Origin: Promethearchaeota archaeon
Lineage (GTDB): Archaea; Asgardarchaeota; Lokiarchaeia; Sigyniarchaeales; SOKP01
Length of the DNA: 32,159 nucleotides
Assembly (NCBI GenBank): GCA_030605895.1
Contig: JAUWHL010000005.1
Location: 1-32,159, forward strand
Reading direction: 5' to 3'
In this document: one piece after another, positions 7,131-15,159 of the stretch
Position numbering within the stretch: position 1 is the stretch's first letter
Layout of the letters: each line of letters begins with the position of its first letter
Made by a program: the position numbers and the translations under genes
Notes under the pieces: model-generated
Database searches by the model: none
Seen by the model: the letters and a program-made list of their open reading frames with translations, nothing else
What the model was told of the DNA's origin: nothing

Positions 7131-8594
7131 ATGAGTGAAACGAAGATATATCTAGAATTAGTTAAGATATATGGTTCAAAGAATATTTCAAATGATCCTA
7201 ATGTACTAGAGAAATATTCAGAAGATTTGAGCTTTTTTCCTAAGAAAGAGCCTAAATACGTAATTTGGCCGAGAAATCGTAATCAAATTCAAAAAACTAT
7301 AAAATTGGCTAATTCTTTAAACTTCTCTATAATTCCTGTTAGTTCATCCTCAGGTCCTAGGCACCATGGAGATACTATCCCACGAAATAATAAAACTATT
7401 ATTCTTAATCTCTCCAAATTGAAAAAAATTATTAATATTGATAGGAAAAACAGAGTAGTTATGATTGAACCCGGTGTTAGTTTTGGGGAATTAATACCGC
7501 AACTCTATAAAAGAGGATTAAAAATATTAACTCCTCTACACCCTAGAGCTTCTAAATCAGTTCTTACAGCAGCGCTTGAGCGTGAACCTATAACAATTCC
7601 CCGTTATATGTGGGATAGTTCTGATCCATTATTATGTACTGAAGTTTTTTTCGGAAATGGTGAATTATTTAGAACTGGAGCAGCAGCAGGTCCAGGGAGT
7701 ATTAAACAACAAAAAAAGTCAGGACAAGCTCAAGTAAATCCCATGGGACCAACTCAATTCAGTCCATTTAGGATTATACAAGGCGCACAAGGAAGTATTG
7801 GAGTTGTAACATGGGCTACACTGAAATTGGAAATATTACCTTCCATTCAAAAAGTATACCATTTTCAATCAAAAAATATCGAAGAACTCTTAGATTTCCA
7901 ATATGAACTCTTGAAATATCGTTTATGCGATGAATTATTTATTTTAAACAATCTTAATTTAGCGTGTTTAATTAGAGAGGACCCATCTGAAATTTTGACA
8001 TTAACTAACAGTTTAGCTAAGTGGAATTTAATATTTGTTATATCTGGAAGAGACAAGCTGGCAAGCGATAAAATAGCATATCTTGAAGGCGATATACTTG
8101 ATATAATAAAAGAGAAAAAACTCAAGATATCAAATAATAAAACTGAAACAAATGAGATTGACATCTTAAACTTTTTAAATCAAGCTGATATAAATCCTTG
8201 GAGATTAAGATTGAATGGAGGATACCAAGATATTTTTTTCATATCAAATTATGAAAAAATTTCCGAACTCATAACCTTGGTTGAAAAGCAAATTACTAAA
8301 AATTTAGGAATTTATATTCAACCTATTAATCAAGGGACTTCTTATCATTGTGAATTTAATATTTATTATAATCCTAATAACAAAGAAGAAACCTTAGACG
8401 TTAAAGAGAAATTCTTGAGAATAAGTATTGATCTAATGAATTCAGGCGCTTTTTTTAATAGACCTTATGGATTATGGGCTAAGGATGTTTATGAAAGACA
8501 TGAAGACTCAACTCAAAAAGCTTTAAAAAAAGTGAAAAAAATTTTTGATCCTAATAATGTATTAAATCCCGGAGTTCTATGTTTTGACGATTAA
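7131..8594 (+). CDS. FAD-linked oxidase (GlcD-like, PCMH-type FAD domain)
   Basis: 487 residues. The N-terminal FAD domain covers about 1-220: a PKYVIWPRNRNQIQKTIKLA segment, a pyrophosphate-binding loop around VSSSSGPRHHGDT, the VMIEPGVSFGEL strand, and the GAQGSIGVVTWATLKLE strand near 225-240 typical of the family. The C-terminal cap ends in the hallmark KKIFDPNNVLNPGVLCF. GlcD-type enzymes oxidise 2-hydroxy acids or related substrates and pass electrons to an iron-sulfur partner. The likely partner is the HdrD/GlcF-like protein about 1.2 kb downstream, with the response regulator between. Substrate is unknown. It starts at ATG, directly behind a 20-bp palindrome. Confidence 0.82.
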   Translation: MSETKIYLELVKIYGSKNISNDPNVLEKYSEDLSFFPKKEPKYVIWPRNRNQIQKTIKLANSLNFSIIPVSSSSGPRHHGDTIPRNNKTIILNLSKLKKIINIDRKNRVVMIEPGVSFGELIPQLYKRGLKILTPLHPRASKSVLTAALEREPITIPRYMWDSSDPLLCTEVFFGNGELFRTGAAAGPGSIKQQKKSGQAQVNPMGPTQFSPFRIIQGAQGSIGVVTWATLKLEILPSIQKVYHFQSKNIEELLDFQYELLKYRLCDELFILNNLNLACLIREDPSEILTLTNSLAKWNLIFVISGRDKLASDKIAYLEGDILDIIKEKKLKISNNKTETNEIDILNFLNQADINPWRLRLNGGYQDIFFISNYEKISELITLVEKQITKNLGIYIQPINQGTSYHCEFNIYYNPNNKEETLDVKEKFLRISIDLMNSGAFFNRPYGLWAKDVYERHEDSTQKALKKVKKIFDPNNVLNPGVLCFDD

Positions 8595-8759
8595 ATCAGA
8601 TAAATTTATTAATATTTTTTTTAGTAAAATTTTTAAATTTTTATTATAGAATATTTAAAAATGAATTTAGACCTATTTTCGTTTTCATAAATATTAAATA
8701 TTTAATTTTTTATTATAAGTGAGAATTAATAATATCAATATCAAAAAAAAGGATTAGGA

Positions 8760-9647
8760 ATGATGAAACCTCTTATTTTTTTAGTAGAAGATGATGAAGT
8801 TCTTATAAAGAATTTTAAAATATTCTTTGAAATGAATGACTATGACTTAGCAACCGCTTTGAATGGAAAACAAGGATTAGACGTTCTTTCAAATCTTGAA
8901 TCCCCCCCAGATATTATAATCAGTGATATTTTAATGCCCGAAATGGATGGATATGAGTTTTATATGAAGGTTTCAGAAAAAACGGAGTGGTCAAGAATTC
9001 CATTTTTCTTTCTATCTGGTAAAACAGAACCTGATGATGTAAGATTTGGTAAAATGCTTGGAGCAGATGATTACATTACAAAGCCATTTAGTCCAAAAGA
9101 TTTATTAGAAAAAATTAAAATAAAAATAAAAGAAAGTAGAGAAATTAGAAAAAGCTCTAAAATACTTGAGGAAAAGCTTAAAGACATATTAAAATTCGAA
9201 GAACCATCCCTCGAAACGCTTAGTAGAGCCGATTTTTATTATATCTTTCAAATGAGTTGGGATGATAATAAAGGGCCTGTAATATTAGATTACTTTCCAA
9301 AAAATCTAATTCCTTCACTCAATCTTGAAAACCTTACAACTCAACTATATTCTACACTGATAAAAATATATGAATTTGAGCAAGTTCTAGAGAAAAACCA
9401 ATTTATTATGAGGATTGTAAAAGATTTAATAGACGCGTATGCATTGATAGATAAAATGGAAGATAGCTCGGTAATTGCTCCTAAAAGTGGTAAGGGAACA
9501 TTTATGGTATGCGCAATAACTCCCAATTTTCATTATCTCAATTCTAAAAGAATTAGGGGACTTCTAACAAAAATAGCTTTTAATATAAAGGCAAAAAAAG
9601 AATGGAACATAAAAGAATATTGGGAACAATTATCCCAAATTGTATGA
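8760..9647 (+). CDS. Response regulator: receiver domain plus longin/roadblock-like C-terminal domain
   Basis: 295 residues. A CheY-like receiver covers about 1-125, with acidic D11/D12, phosphoacceptor D56 (ISDILMPEMDGYEF), S86 and K108 (TKPF), all conserved. A charged helix (about 120-150) links to an unrecognised domain of about 145 residues. That domain begins with a beta-hairpin IFQMSWDDNKGPVILDYFP, then amphipathic helices and a late hydrophobic strand FMVCAITP. The D-x3-GP-x-I/V hairpin and the beta-beta-alpha...beta order resemble longin/roadblock-type folds (inference). There is no DNA-binding domain and no histidine kinase nearby. An AAGGAT site precedes tandem ATGs at 8760/8763. 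It sits between two redox genes and might tie their complex to a signalling GTPase. Confidence 0.82.
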   Translation: MMKPLIFLVEDDEVLIKNFKIFFEMNDYDLATALNGKQGLDVLSNLESPPDIIISDILMPEMDGYEFYMKVSEKTEWSRIPFFFLSGKTEPDDVRFGKMLGADDYITKPFSPKDLLEKIKIKIKESREIRKSSKILEEKLKDILKFEEPSLETLSRADFYYIFQMSWDDNKGPVILDYFPKNLIPSLNLENLTTQLYSTLIKIYEFEQVLEKNQFIMRIVKDLIDAYALIDKMEDSSVIAPKSGKGTFMVCAITPNFHYLNSKRIRGLLTKIAFNIKAKKEWNIKEYWEQLSQIV

Positions 9648-9666
9648 AGTTATCTTTCTCATTTTA

Positions 9667-9691
9667 TTATCTCTTTCTAGGAAAGTGATAA
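9667..9691. repeat. Inverted repeat after response regulator
   Basis: TTATCTCTTTC and GAAAGTGATAA are 11-nt arms around a TAG loop, with one mismatch. The repeat starts 20 nt after the stop at 9647. It could be a transcript-end hairpin or an operator for the redox operon starting at 9817. Confidence 0.4.
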
Positions 9692-9816
9692 GAATTTAAA
9701 GTGCAATATTGAAATTCTGAATAGTTATTGTTTTATTAGATTAAAAATTAATTTATTTCATTGTTAACATTTGTTTTAAATTAGTTACCTTACATAAAAG
9801 GGGAGTTTCTACATTA

Positions 9817-11121
9817 TTGAATGAGCAAGAATATAATCAAATGATAAAACGTTGTCTCCGCTGCTCGATATGCAAGTGGATTCCACAGTTACAAATTAAG
9901 AGTCAAAAATATGCCACAATTTGCCCTTCGATAGACATGTATAACTTTCATGCATATAGCGCTGGAGGTCGTATAATCATAGCTTTAGCGCTAGAAATGG
10001 GAAGATTGAAACCGTCTAAAGATTTAATGGATATTGTATATAAATGCACTGAATGTGGTGCTTGTGCTGTCACTTGTAAATTTTTAAATACATTAGAACC
10101 CCTTGAAATTATTGTTAAACTCAGAGAAAAATTGGTTTCTCTAGGATACGGACCAATGCCAGAACAAAAACAATATATTGAATCAATTAAAAACAATAAT
10201 AACCCGTATAATGAACCTCATGAAAAGAGAATGGGGTGGTTACCTAGTGATATTAAAAACGATCCTGACGCAAAAACCCTCTATTTTGTTGGATGTACAT
10301 CTTCTTACAGGAGAAAAGAAATAGCAATTGCTAGCGCTCGTGTAATGAATGCTGCGAATTATCCATTTAAAATTCTTAAACAAAAGGAATACTGTTGTGG
10401 AAGCCCAATCTTAAGAACCGGAGATAAAAAACCATTTATTGACCAAGTAAACAAAAATATAGATGTTATTGAAAAAGAAGGAATAGAAACTGTCGTTTTT
10501 AGTTGTGCTGGATGTTATAACACTTTTAAAGTTGATTATCCCTTAGAAAGAGATTGTAATTTCAAGGTGCTTCATACAACCGAATTATTTAACGAACTTA
10601 TTGAAAATTCTAAATTAGAATTAGATAATCAAGTCCTTCATACAGTAACTTACCATGATCCTTGTCATTTAGGGCGCAATTCCGAACCATATGAAGAATG
10701 GGATGGTGAGGCATTACAAATGATGCCTTTTATATCTATTAATATACCTGAAAAACCTAAGAGAAGTGGAGCAAATGGTATTTATGATTCTCCAAGAAAT
10801 TTATTAAATAAAATACCAGGGCTTAATTTTATTGAAATGGAAAGAATAAAAGAATATTCCTATTGTTGTGGCGCTGGAGGGGGTGTAAAATCAGCATTTC
10901 CAGAATTTGCTCTTAAAACTGCTAAAACTCGGATTGAAGAAGCTGAAGACACAGGAGCGGAAATAATTACCTCTGCATGTCCTTTTTGCTCCACAAATTT
11001 AAAGGATGGAATTATTGAAAAAGGTTCTAGTTTAAGTTTTTATGACATAAGCGAATTAATTTTAATGGCACTTTCTTCACAACCTAAATCTGTTAAAGAA
11101 TTATCAAAGGGGGTTACATAA
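9817..11121 (+). CDS. HdrD/GlcF-like iron-sulfur oxidoreductase subunit
   Basis: 434 residues. Two N-terminal [4Fe-4S] sites use C13, C16, C19, C36 and C77, C80, C83, C87 (CTECGACAVTC). Two CCG domains follow: C160...C193-C194...C230-x2-C233 and C283...C350-C351...C388-x2-C391. This is the HdrD / GlcF / LldE layout, which carries electrons between a flavoprotein and a carrier or, in HdrD, reduces heterodisulfide on a special [4Fe-4S] centre. Start TTG at 9817 is chosen because AGGGGAG (9799-9805) is spaced 11 nt before it; the next in-frame ATG (9841) is too far. Its stop directly abuts the ATG of the next FAD oxidase, so the two are probably co-translated subunits of one dehydrogenase. No membrane segment is visible. 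Confidence 0.87.
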   Translation: MNEQEYNQMIKRCLRCSICKWIPQLQIKSQKYATICPSIDMYNFHAYSAGGRIIIALALEMGRLKPSKDLMDIVYKCTECGACAVTCKFLNTLEPLEIIVKLREKLVSLGYGPMPEQKQYIESIKNNNNPYNEPHEKRMGWLPSDIKNDPDAKTLYFVGCTSSYRRKEIAIASARVMNAANYPFKILKQKEYCCGSPILRTGDKKPFIDQVNKNIDVIEKEGIETVVFSCAGCYNTFKVDYPLERDCNFKVLHTTELFNELIENSKLELDNQVLHTVTYHDPCHLGRNSEPYEEWDGEALQMMPFISINIPEKPKRSGANGIYDSPRNLLNKIPGLNFIEMERIKEYSYCCGAGGGVKSAFPEFALKTAKTRIEEAEDTGAEIITSACPFCSTNLKDGIIEKGSSLSFYDISELILMALSSQPKSVKELSKGVT

Positions 11122-12690
11122 ATGTTTCTGGAGAAAGAAATCTTTAAAGAGTTTGAAGACATTGTTGGCGTGGGTAACATTGATGATGGTGTTGTTATAA
11201 CCAACGTGTATGCGTATAATTGGTGTATGGAAATTTTTAATTATATGGATGGTAAAGAACCAATTCCTTTTTCCCCTATACCAAAAGCAGTTATTCTCCC
11301 TTCATCGACAGAAGAAGTACAAAAAATAGTAAAATTGTGTAATAAATACAGGATACAAATAAAAATCCAATCTACAGGATTAGGACCTTGGAATCAGCCA
11401 TCTACTGATAATTGTATTATTTTTGACATGCGTAGGATGAATAAAATTATAAAAATTGATGAAAAAAATCTTTATGCTGTAATAGAACCATATGTAAGTG
11501 GTGCACAACTACAAGTTGAAACTATGAAATATGATTTAACAATTCACATGCCAGGGGCAGGTCCAATGGTCTCCCCACTAGCTAGTGCTACGAGCATGAA
11601 TGGTCCGGGTTTTACATCTCCTTGTACAGGCCATAGTGCTAGGAATGTATTAGCTGTAGAATGGGTATTACCAGATGGAGAGGTTATGAAACTAGGATCT
11701 TATGGCCTAAAAAACAATTCTGATTGGTTCCATGGAGATGGACCTGGTCCATCATTAAGAGGTATCATGAGAGGCTGGGCGGGCACAAAATCAGGACTTG
11801 GAGTTTTTACTAAAGTTGCAGTAAAGTTATTTCCCTATCCATGTAGTACAGATTTCAATGTTAAAGGTAATTCTCCCAATTATGATTTTGATATCCCTGA
11901 TTTTATGAAATTATATGTTATGGATTGCGGAAATTTCAAGAAACTTGAAGATGTTATGTTGGGAGTGGAAGAAGAAGAAATATCATTCATGTGCAGTTAT
12001 TTATCAGGTTTTGCGGTGATGGCAATTTTTTCTAATTCAATTGAGAGTTTAATGGATAAAATTCCAATAGGGCAGATGAAAGCTCCGTTGGTTGTAATAA
12101 TAACAGCCCGTACAAAGCGAGAATTTGCGTATAAACAAAAAGTAATGGATTTCTTACTTAATAATTTTAAAATAGAAAACATTATCGGAAAAATTTACAC
12201 TCCTAAACCTATATTTTATGCTGAAGCTCTCCGTTCGAATTTAGGACTACATGGTTTTATAGCTACTGGAGGATTTCAGTCTTCTAAAGGAGTGGCAGAT
12301 ACTGCAGCTGTATGTCTTCGAAGCACTAAATCAAACATCCCATTAAAGCAGGAATTTATTAAGAAGGAAGCAATTGCTAATGATTTTGGAGAGGGTACAT
12401 GGATGACATCTTATGAATCAGGGCATTATTTTCATATGGAATCCCCTACCATGTTTGATCAAACTGAAGAGAGTAGTGTGAAAGGAATGGCTGAATATAT
12501 GGAAAAAAGCAATCAGTTAGATTTATTAAAACATCTTGGTGCTCCATTCTTCGTAGAAGGTACACGTATGCATGAGCTATTTGGCCCTTATATGTCCAAT
12601 TATCATATATGGTTGAGAAAAATTAAAGAAACGTTTGACCCAAATAATATATCTGATTCTGGATTTTACATTTCACCACAAAATAAATAA
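11122..12690 (+). CDS. FAD-linked oxidase (GlcD/alkyl-DHAP-synthase-like)
   Basis: 522 residues. The FAD domain has PKAVILPSSTEEVQKIVKLC, a TGLGPWNQPSTDNC pyrophosphate loop, a YAVIEPYVSGAQL strand and an ASATSMNGPGFTSP segment. WAGTKSGLGVFTKVAVKLFP marks the end of that domain, and the C-terminus carries RKIKETFDPNNISDSGFY. These are vanillyl-alcohol-oxidase/GlcD superfamily signatures. A GDGPGPSLRGIMRG insertion before the second FAD loop marks a particular subgroup. The ATG follows the iron-sulfur gene's stop with no gap and has an in-gene ribosome site (AAGGGGG). It probably forms a heteromeric dehydrogenase with that protein; the oxidised compound is unknown. Confidence 0.84.
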   Translation: MFLEKEIFKEFEDIVGVGNIDDGVVITNVYAYNWCMEIFNYMDGKEPIPFSPIPKAVILPSSTEEVQKIVKLCNKYRIQIKIQSTGLGPWNQPSTDNCIIFDMRRMNKIIKIDEKNLYAVIEPYVSGAQLQVETMKYDLTIHMPGAGPMVSPLASATSMNGPGFTSPCTGHSARNVLAVEWVLPDGEVMKLGSYGLKNNSDWFHGDGPGPSLRGIMRGWAGTKSGLGVFTKVAVKLFPYPCSTDFNVKGNSPNYDFDIPDFMKLYVMDCGNFKKLEDVMLGVEEEEISFMCSYLSGFAVMAIFSNSIESLMDKIPIGQMKAPLVVIITARTKREFAYKQKVMDFLLNNFKIENIIGKIYTPKPIFYAEALRSNLGLHGFIATGGFQSSKGVADTAAVCLRSTKSNIPLKQEFIKKEAIANDFGEGTWMTSYESGHYFHMESPTMFDQTEESSVKGMAEYMEKSNQLDLLKHLGAPFFVEGTRMHELFGPYMSNYHIWLRKIKETFDPNNISDSGFYISPQNK

Positions 12691-12714
12691 AAAATTAAGT
12701 TCAGGAGAAATATC

Positions 12715-13128
12715 ATGGCAGAATCAAATCATGAAAATAAGTTAAGAGGTTTTGCTGTTCTGCTCAATAGTATACTTACACCTCTAAATGAAAACAAGAA
12801 GTTTCAAGAAAAATTTAGAAAAGTTGATACTAAAATTCTCTTAAACGCTTCAAACTTAAATTATGCTGCTCTAATTATAATTGATCATGGATTTATAAGA
12901 GTTGAGAGTATACCAAATAAACCAAAAGCAAACTTGAAAAAACGAGAGATAGGATGGAAAGCATTTTTAGAAATGGACACACAAACTTTCCTTGCTCTTG
13001 CTATGAATAGACTCTCACTAATTGGTATTGCGAAGAAGTGGTTAACCCATAAAGTAAAAATGCGAGGAATTAGAAAATTATTAATTTTATTAAAAGTGTT
13101 TAGGTTTTTAACAAGTTATAACGATTAG
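12715..13128 (+). CDS. SCP2-like lipid-transfer domain protein
   Basis: 137 residues, a single domain. The C-terminal half fits the SCP-2 sterol-carrier pattern: a W-x-AFLEMD strand-turn, a TFLALAMNRLSL helix, then AKKWLTHKVKMRGIRKLLILLKVFRFL (W...K-x-KMRG followed by an amphipathic helix). SCP2 domains bind acyl-CoAs, isoprenoids or other lipids in a hydrophobic tunnel. There is no signal peptide. It lies 24 bp after the FAD oxidase with AGGAGA (12703-12708) before the ATG, in the same operon. It may present a lipid substrate to the oxidase pair (inference). Similarity is recognised by pattern only. Confidence 0.6.
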   Translation: MAESNHENKLRGFAVLLNSILTPLNENKKFQEKFRKVDTKILLNASNLNYAALIIIDHGFIRVESIPNKPKANLKKREIGWKAFLEMDTQTFLALAMNRLSLIGIAKKWLTHKVKMRGIRKLLILLKVFRFLTSYND

Positions 13129-13173
13129 ATTTTATTTATATATAAATATTAAGATATAAGAGAAAGATTTATT

Positions 13174-14220
13174 ATGAGTACAAAAATTAAAGAAGCCTGG
13201 TTAGGCCCAGGTCGAAAAGATGGCGAAATTAAGCCTATCCAACCTAAAGATGACGCATTACATATCGATATGAAAAAGAAAGGTACCAGAGAATGGTGGT
13301 ATTTTGATGCTCGGCTTGAAAATGGATATACAGTCGTAGGGTTTTTTCGAGCAAAACACGAAAGAACTGGTAAAACTGGTGTAGAGATCACGATCTATAA
13401 ACCCAACGGAGAAAAAACTCAGAAAGTTATCGATTATAATCCTTCTGATTTTAAAGCTTCGCAAGATTTACCAGAGGTGCAAATTGGTAAAAATTATATA
13501 AAAGTTGATTATTCTAACAAAGAATTACCAAACTATGAAATTTTCTTAGATGAAGGTGAATATGGGCTTCATCTAAAATATACTGCCTTAGTTCATGGTT
13601 GGAAGCCTGGAAACGGATATATTGAATTTGGTAAATCAAATTATTTTGGATGGGTTATAGCTTTACCTCGAGCTGATGTTGAAGGAACTATTAAAGTCGA
13701 TAATGAAACTATTAAAGTAAAAGGAATTGGATATCACGATCATAACTGGTTAAATTTTAATTTTGCAATGATAATAGATTATTGGTATTGGGGTAGGATA
13801 TACTCTGATAATTTTACCATTATTTTTGCTTATATTAAATGCAATAAAAGAATGGATAATTACCCAATCCAAGTTCTTATGCTTGCTAAAAACGAAAATG
13901 TAATTCTTAGTACAGGAGAATATGAATTGATTCAAGATAATTTTGAATATAATAATAAAACTGGAAATAAATATCCGAAAGTTTTAAAGTTTAAAGTTGG
14001 TGATCAACAAGAAATTACTCTTAAAGTTCAAAAAATTATTGATTCTGATAATCTTCTTTATGAATTAGGACCAATTACACGATTCCTAGCAAAAAATATC
14101 TTGAAATTAAGACCAGGATATTTCCGATTGAACTCCAAGTTTATCCTCAATATATCTGATGGGGGTAAAACTGTTACAGAGGAAGGGAACACACTTCACG
14201 AAATGGTTATCACAAAATAA
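13174..14220 (+). CDS. CrtC/AttH-like lipocalin-fold protein
   Basis: 348 residues. It shows the motifs of the AttH/CrtC (carotenoid 1,2-hydratase-like) family: EWWYFDARLENG near 45-55, GIGYHDHNW near 185-193 with paired histidines, and DYWYWGRIYSDN near 202-213. The family folds as two lipocalin-like barrels. Members include hydroxyneurosporene synthase (CrtC), which hydrates an isoprenoid double bond, and lipid-binding proteins of unknown activity. No signal peptide is seen. It is 45 bp after the SCP2-like gene; TATATAAATA at 13137-13146 could give it its own near-leaderless promoter. Its place next to SCP2 and flavin dehydrogenases suggests an isoprenoid or polyketide-like lipid substrate, but no specific reaction can be claimed. 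Confidence 0.7.
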   Translation: MSTKIKEAWLGPGRKDGEIKPIQPKDDALHIDMKKKGTREWWYFDARLENGYTVVGFFRAKHERTGKTGVEITIYKPNGEKTQKVIDYNPSDFKASQDLPEVQIGKNYIKVDYSNKELPNYEIFLDEGEYGLHLKYTALVHGWKPGNGYIEFGKSNYFGWVIALPRADVEGTIKVDNETIKVKGIGYHDHNWLNFNFAMIIDYWYWGRIYSDNFTIIFAYIKCNKRMDNYPIQVLMLAKNENVILSTGEYELIQDNFEYNNKTGNKYPKVLKFKVGDQQEITLKVQKIIDSDNLLYELGPITRFLAKNILKLRPGYFRLNSKFILNISDGGKTVTEEGNTLHEMVITK

Positions 14221-14238
14221 AAATGAAAATCAGAGTTT

Positions 14239-14267
14239 AAGAAAGAAACTCCATTCTAGTCTTTCTT
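14239..14267. terminator. Hairpin between convergent genes
   Basis: AAGAAAGA (14239-14246) pairs with TCTTTCTT (14260-14267), with an inner ACT/AGT pairing inside the loop. T-rich sequence follows on the plus strand. It sits between the convergent lipocalin-like gene and the coiled-coil gene and could end both transcripts. Confidence 0.4.
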
Positions 14268-14950
14268 TATTTCTCCTCTAAAGCTTTTTTTGGAAATAAG
14301 CGTTCTTTTAACTTTGCACTCTGAGTATCCATATCGTAATCGATGAGACCAACTTTTGCTAATTCTTGAACAGCCCTTAAAACAAACGCACCTCTGATTC
14401 CAGTAGTGTTCTTTATTTCATCTCTCGACATAGATTCTTTATCACCGTGGAGAATTTTTAATATCCGATAATGGGGCTGTCCTTGCCAAATCTCTGAAAC
14501 TAAAACAGAATAGATTGATAATAATGCACGAATTCTTTCAAAATTATATTCTGCCTCTTCTGCTTCTTCTGCTGACGTCATGAACTTCTTCAATTCGACT
14601 TTTACTTTTTTATATTCATCCAATAATTTCATTTGTTCTTCTGTTAAAGCACCTATTTTTTGATCTCTCTCTTGTTTTTCTAATTCTAATTTTTTGGCTT
14701 CATCTTCTAATTTTGCTTTATCTAATTCTAATTGTTTTTTATCAGCTTCTAAACTTGATTTTTCACTTTCTAGTTTAATTTTTTCTTTCGCAAGTACATC
14801 TGTTTCTTGTCTAAGTGTAGATTTTTCTTGTTCAAGTTCTGCTAACTCATTTCTGGCTTTCTTTAATACTTCAATAAATTCTTGAAAATGTGTTTCAACA
14901 CTGCTTAAGGTTTTGTCAATAATATTTAAAGTATTATCTTTTTCAGACAT
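14267..14950 (-). CDS. Coiled-coil protein with C-terminal winged-helix domain
   Basis: 227 residues from the ATG at 14950; a GTG three codons upstream (14959) is also possible, but TATAAATA at 14969-14976 is placed for a leaderless mRNA starting at this ATG. Residues about 25-140 form a continuous Leu/Lys/Glu heptad coiled coil with repeats such as KLESEKSSLEADKKQLELDK. The C-terminal 70 residues look like a winged helix: RILKILHGDKESMSRDEIKN, GIRGAFVLRAVQELAKVGLI, then a wing strand. It could be a dimeric DNA-binding or scaffold protein. No specific family is recognised. The neighbouring gene on the same strand encodes a TPR protein 210 bp upstream. Confidence 0.75.
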   Translation of the reverse strand: MSEKDNTLNIIDKTLSSVETHFQEFIEVLKKARNELAELEQEKSTLRQETDVLAKEKIKLESEKSSLEADKKQLELDKAKLEDEAKKLELEKQERDQKIGALTEEQMKLLDEYKKVKVELKKFMTSAEEAEEAEYNFERIRALLSIYSVLVSEIWQGQPHYRILKILHGDKESMSRDEIKNTTGIRGAFVLRAVQELAKVGLIDYDMDTQSAKLKERLFPKKALEEK

Positions 14951-14968
14951 TGGAATCACATTTAATAA

Positions 14969-14976
14969 TATTTATA
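14969..14976 (-). promoter_or_regulatory. TATA box of the coiled-coil winged-helix gene
   Basis: On the minus strand TATAAATA begins 26 nt before the ATG at 14950. No ribosome site is present, consistent with a leaderless transcript. Confidence 0.45.
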
Positions 14977-15159
14977 CAATATTTATAAAAATTCATGGTA
15001 AGTTTTTAAATTTATACAAAAAGCTTTTCATAAGGAATTTAAGACTGATGAATGAAATAACAAAATTATCTAAAAAAATAAGGTTTAGCACTAGTAGTTT
15101 ATATTAAAAAAATAAAAAAAATAGAATTCAATTCTGCTTATTTACAAATTTTTTGAAAA

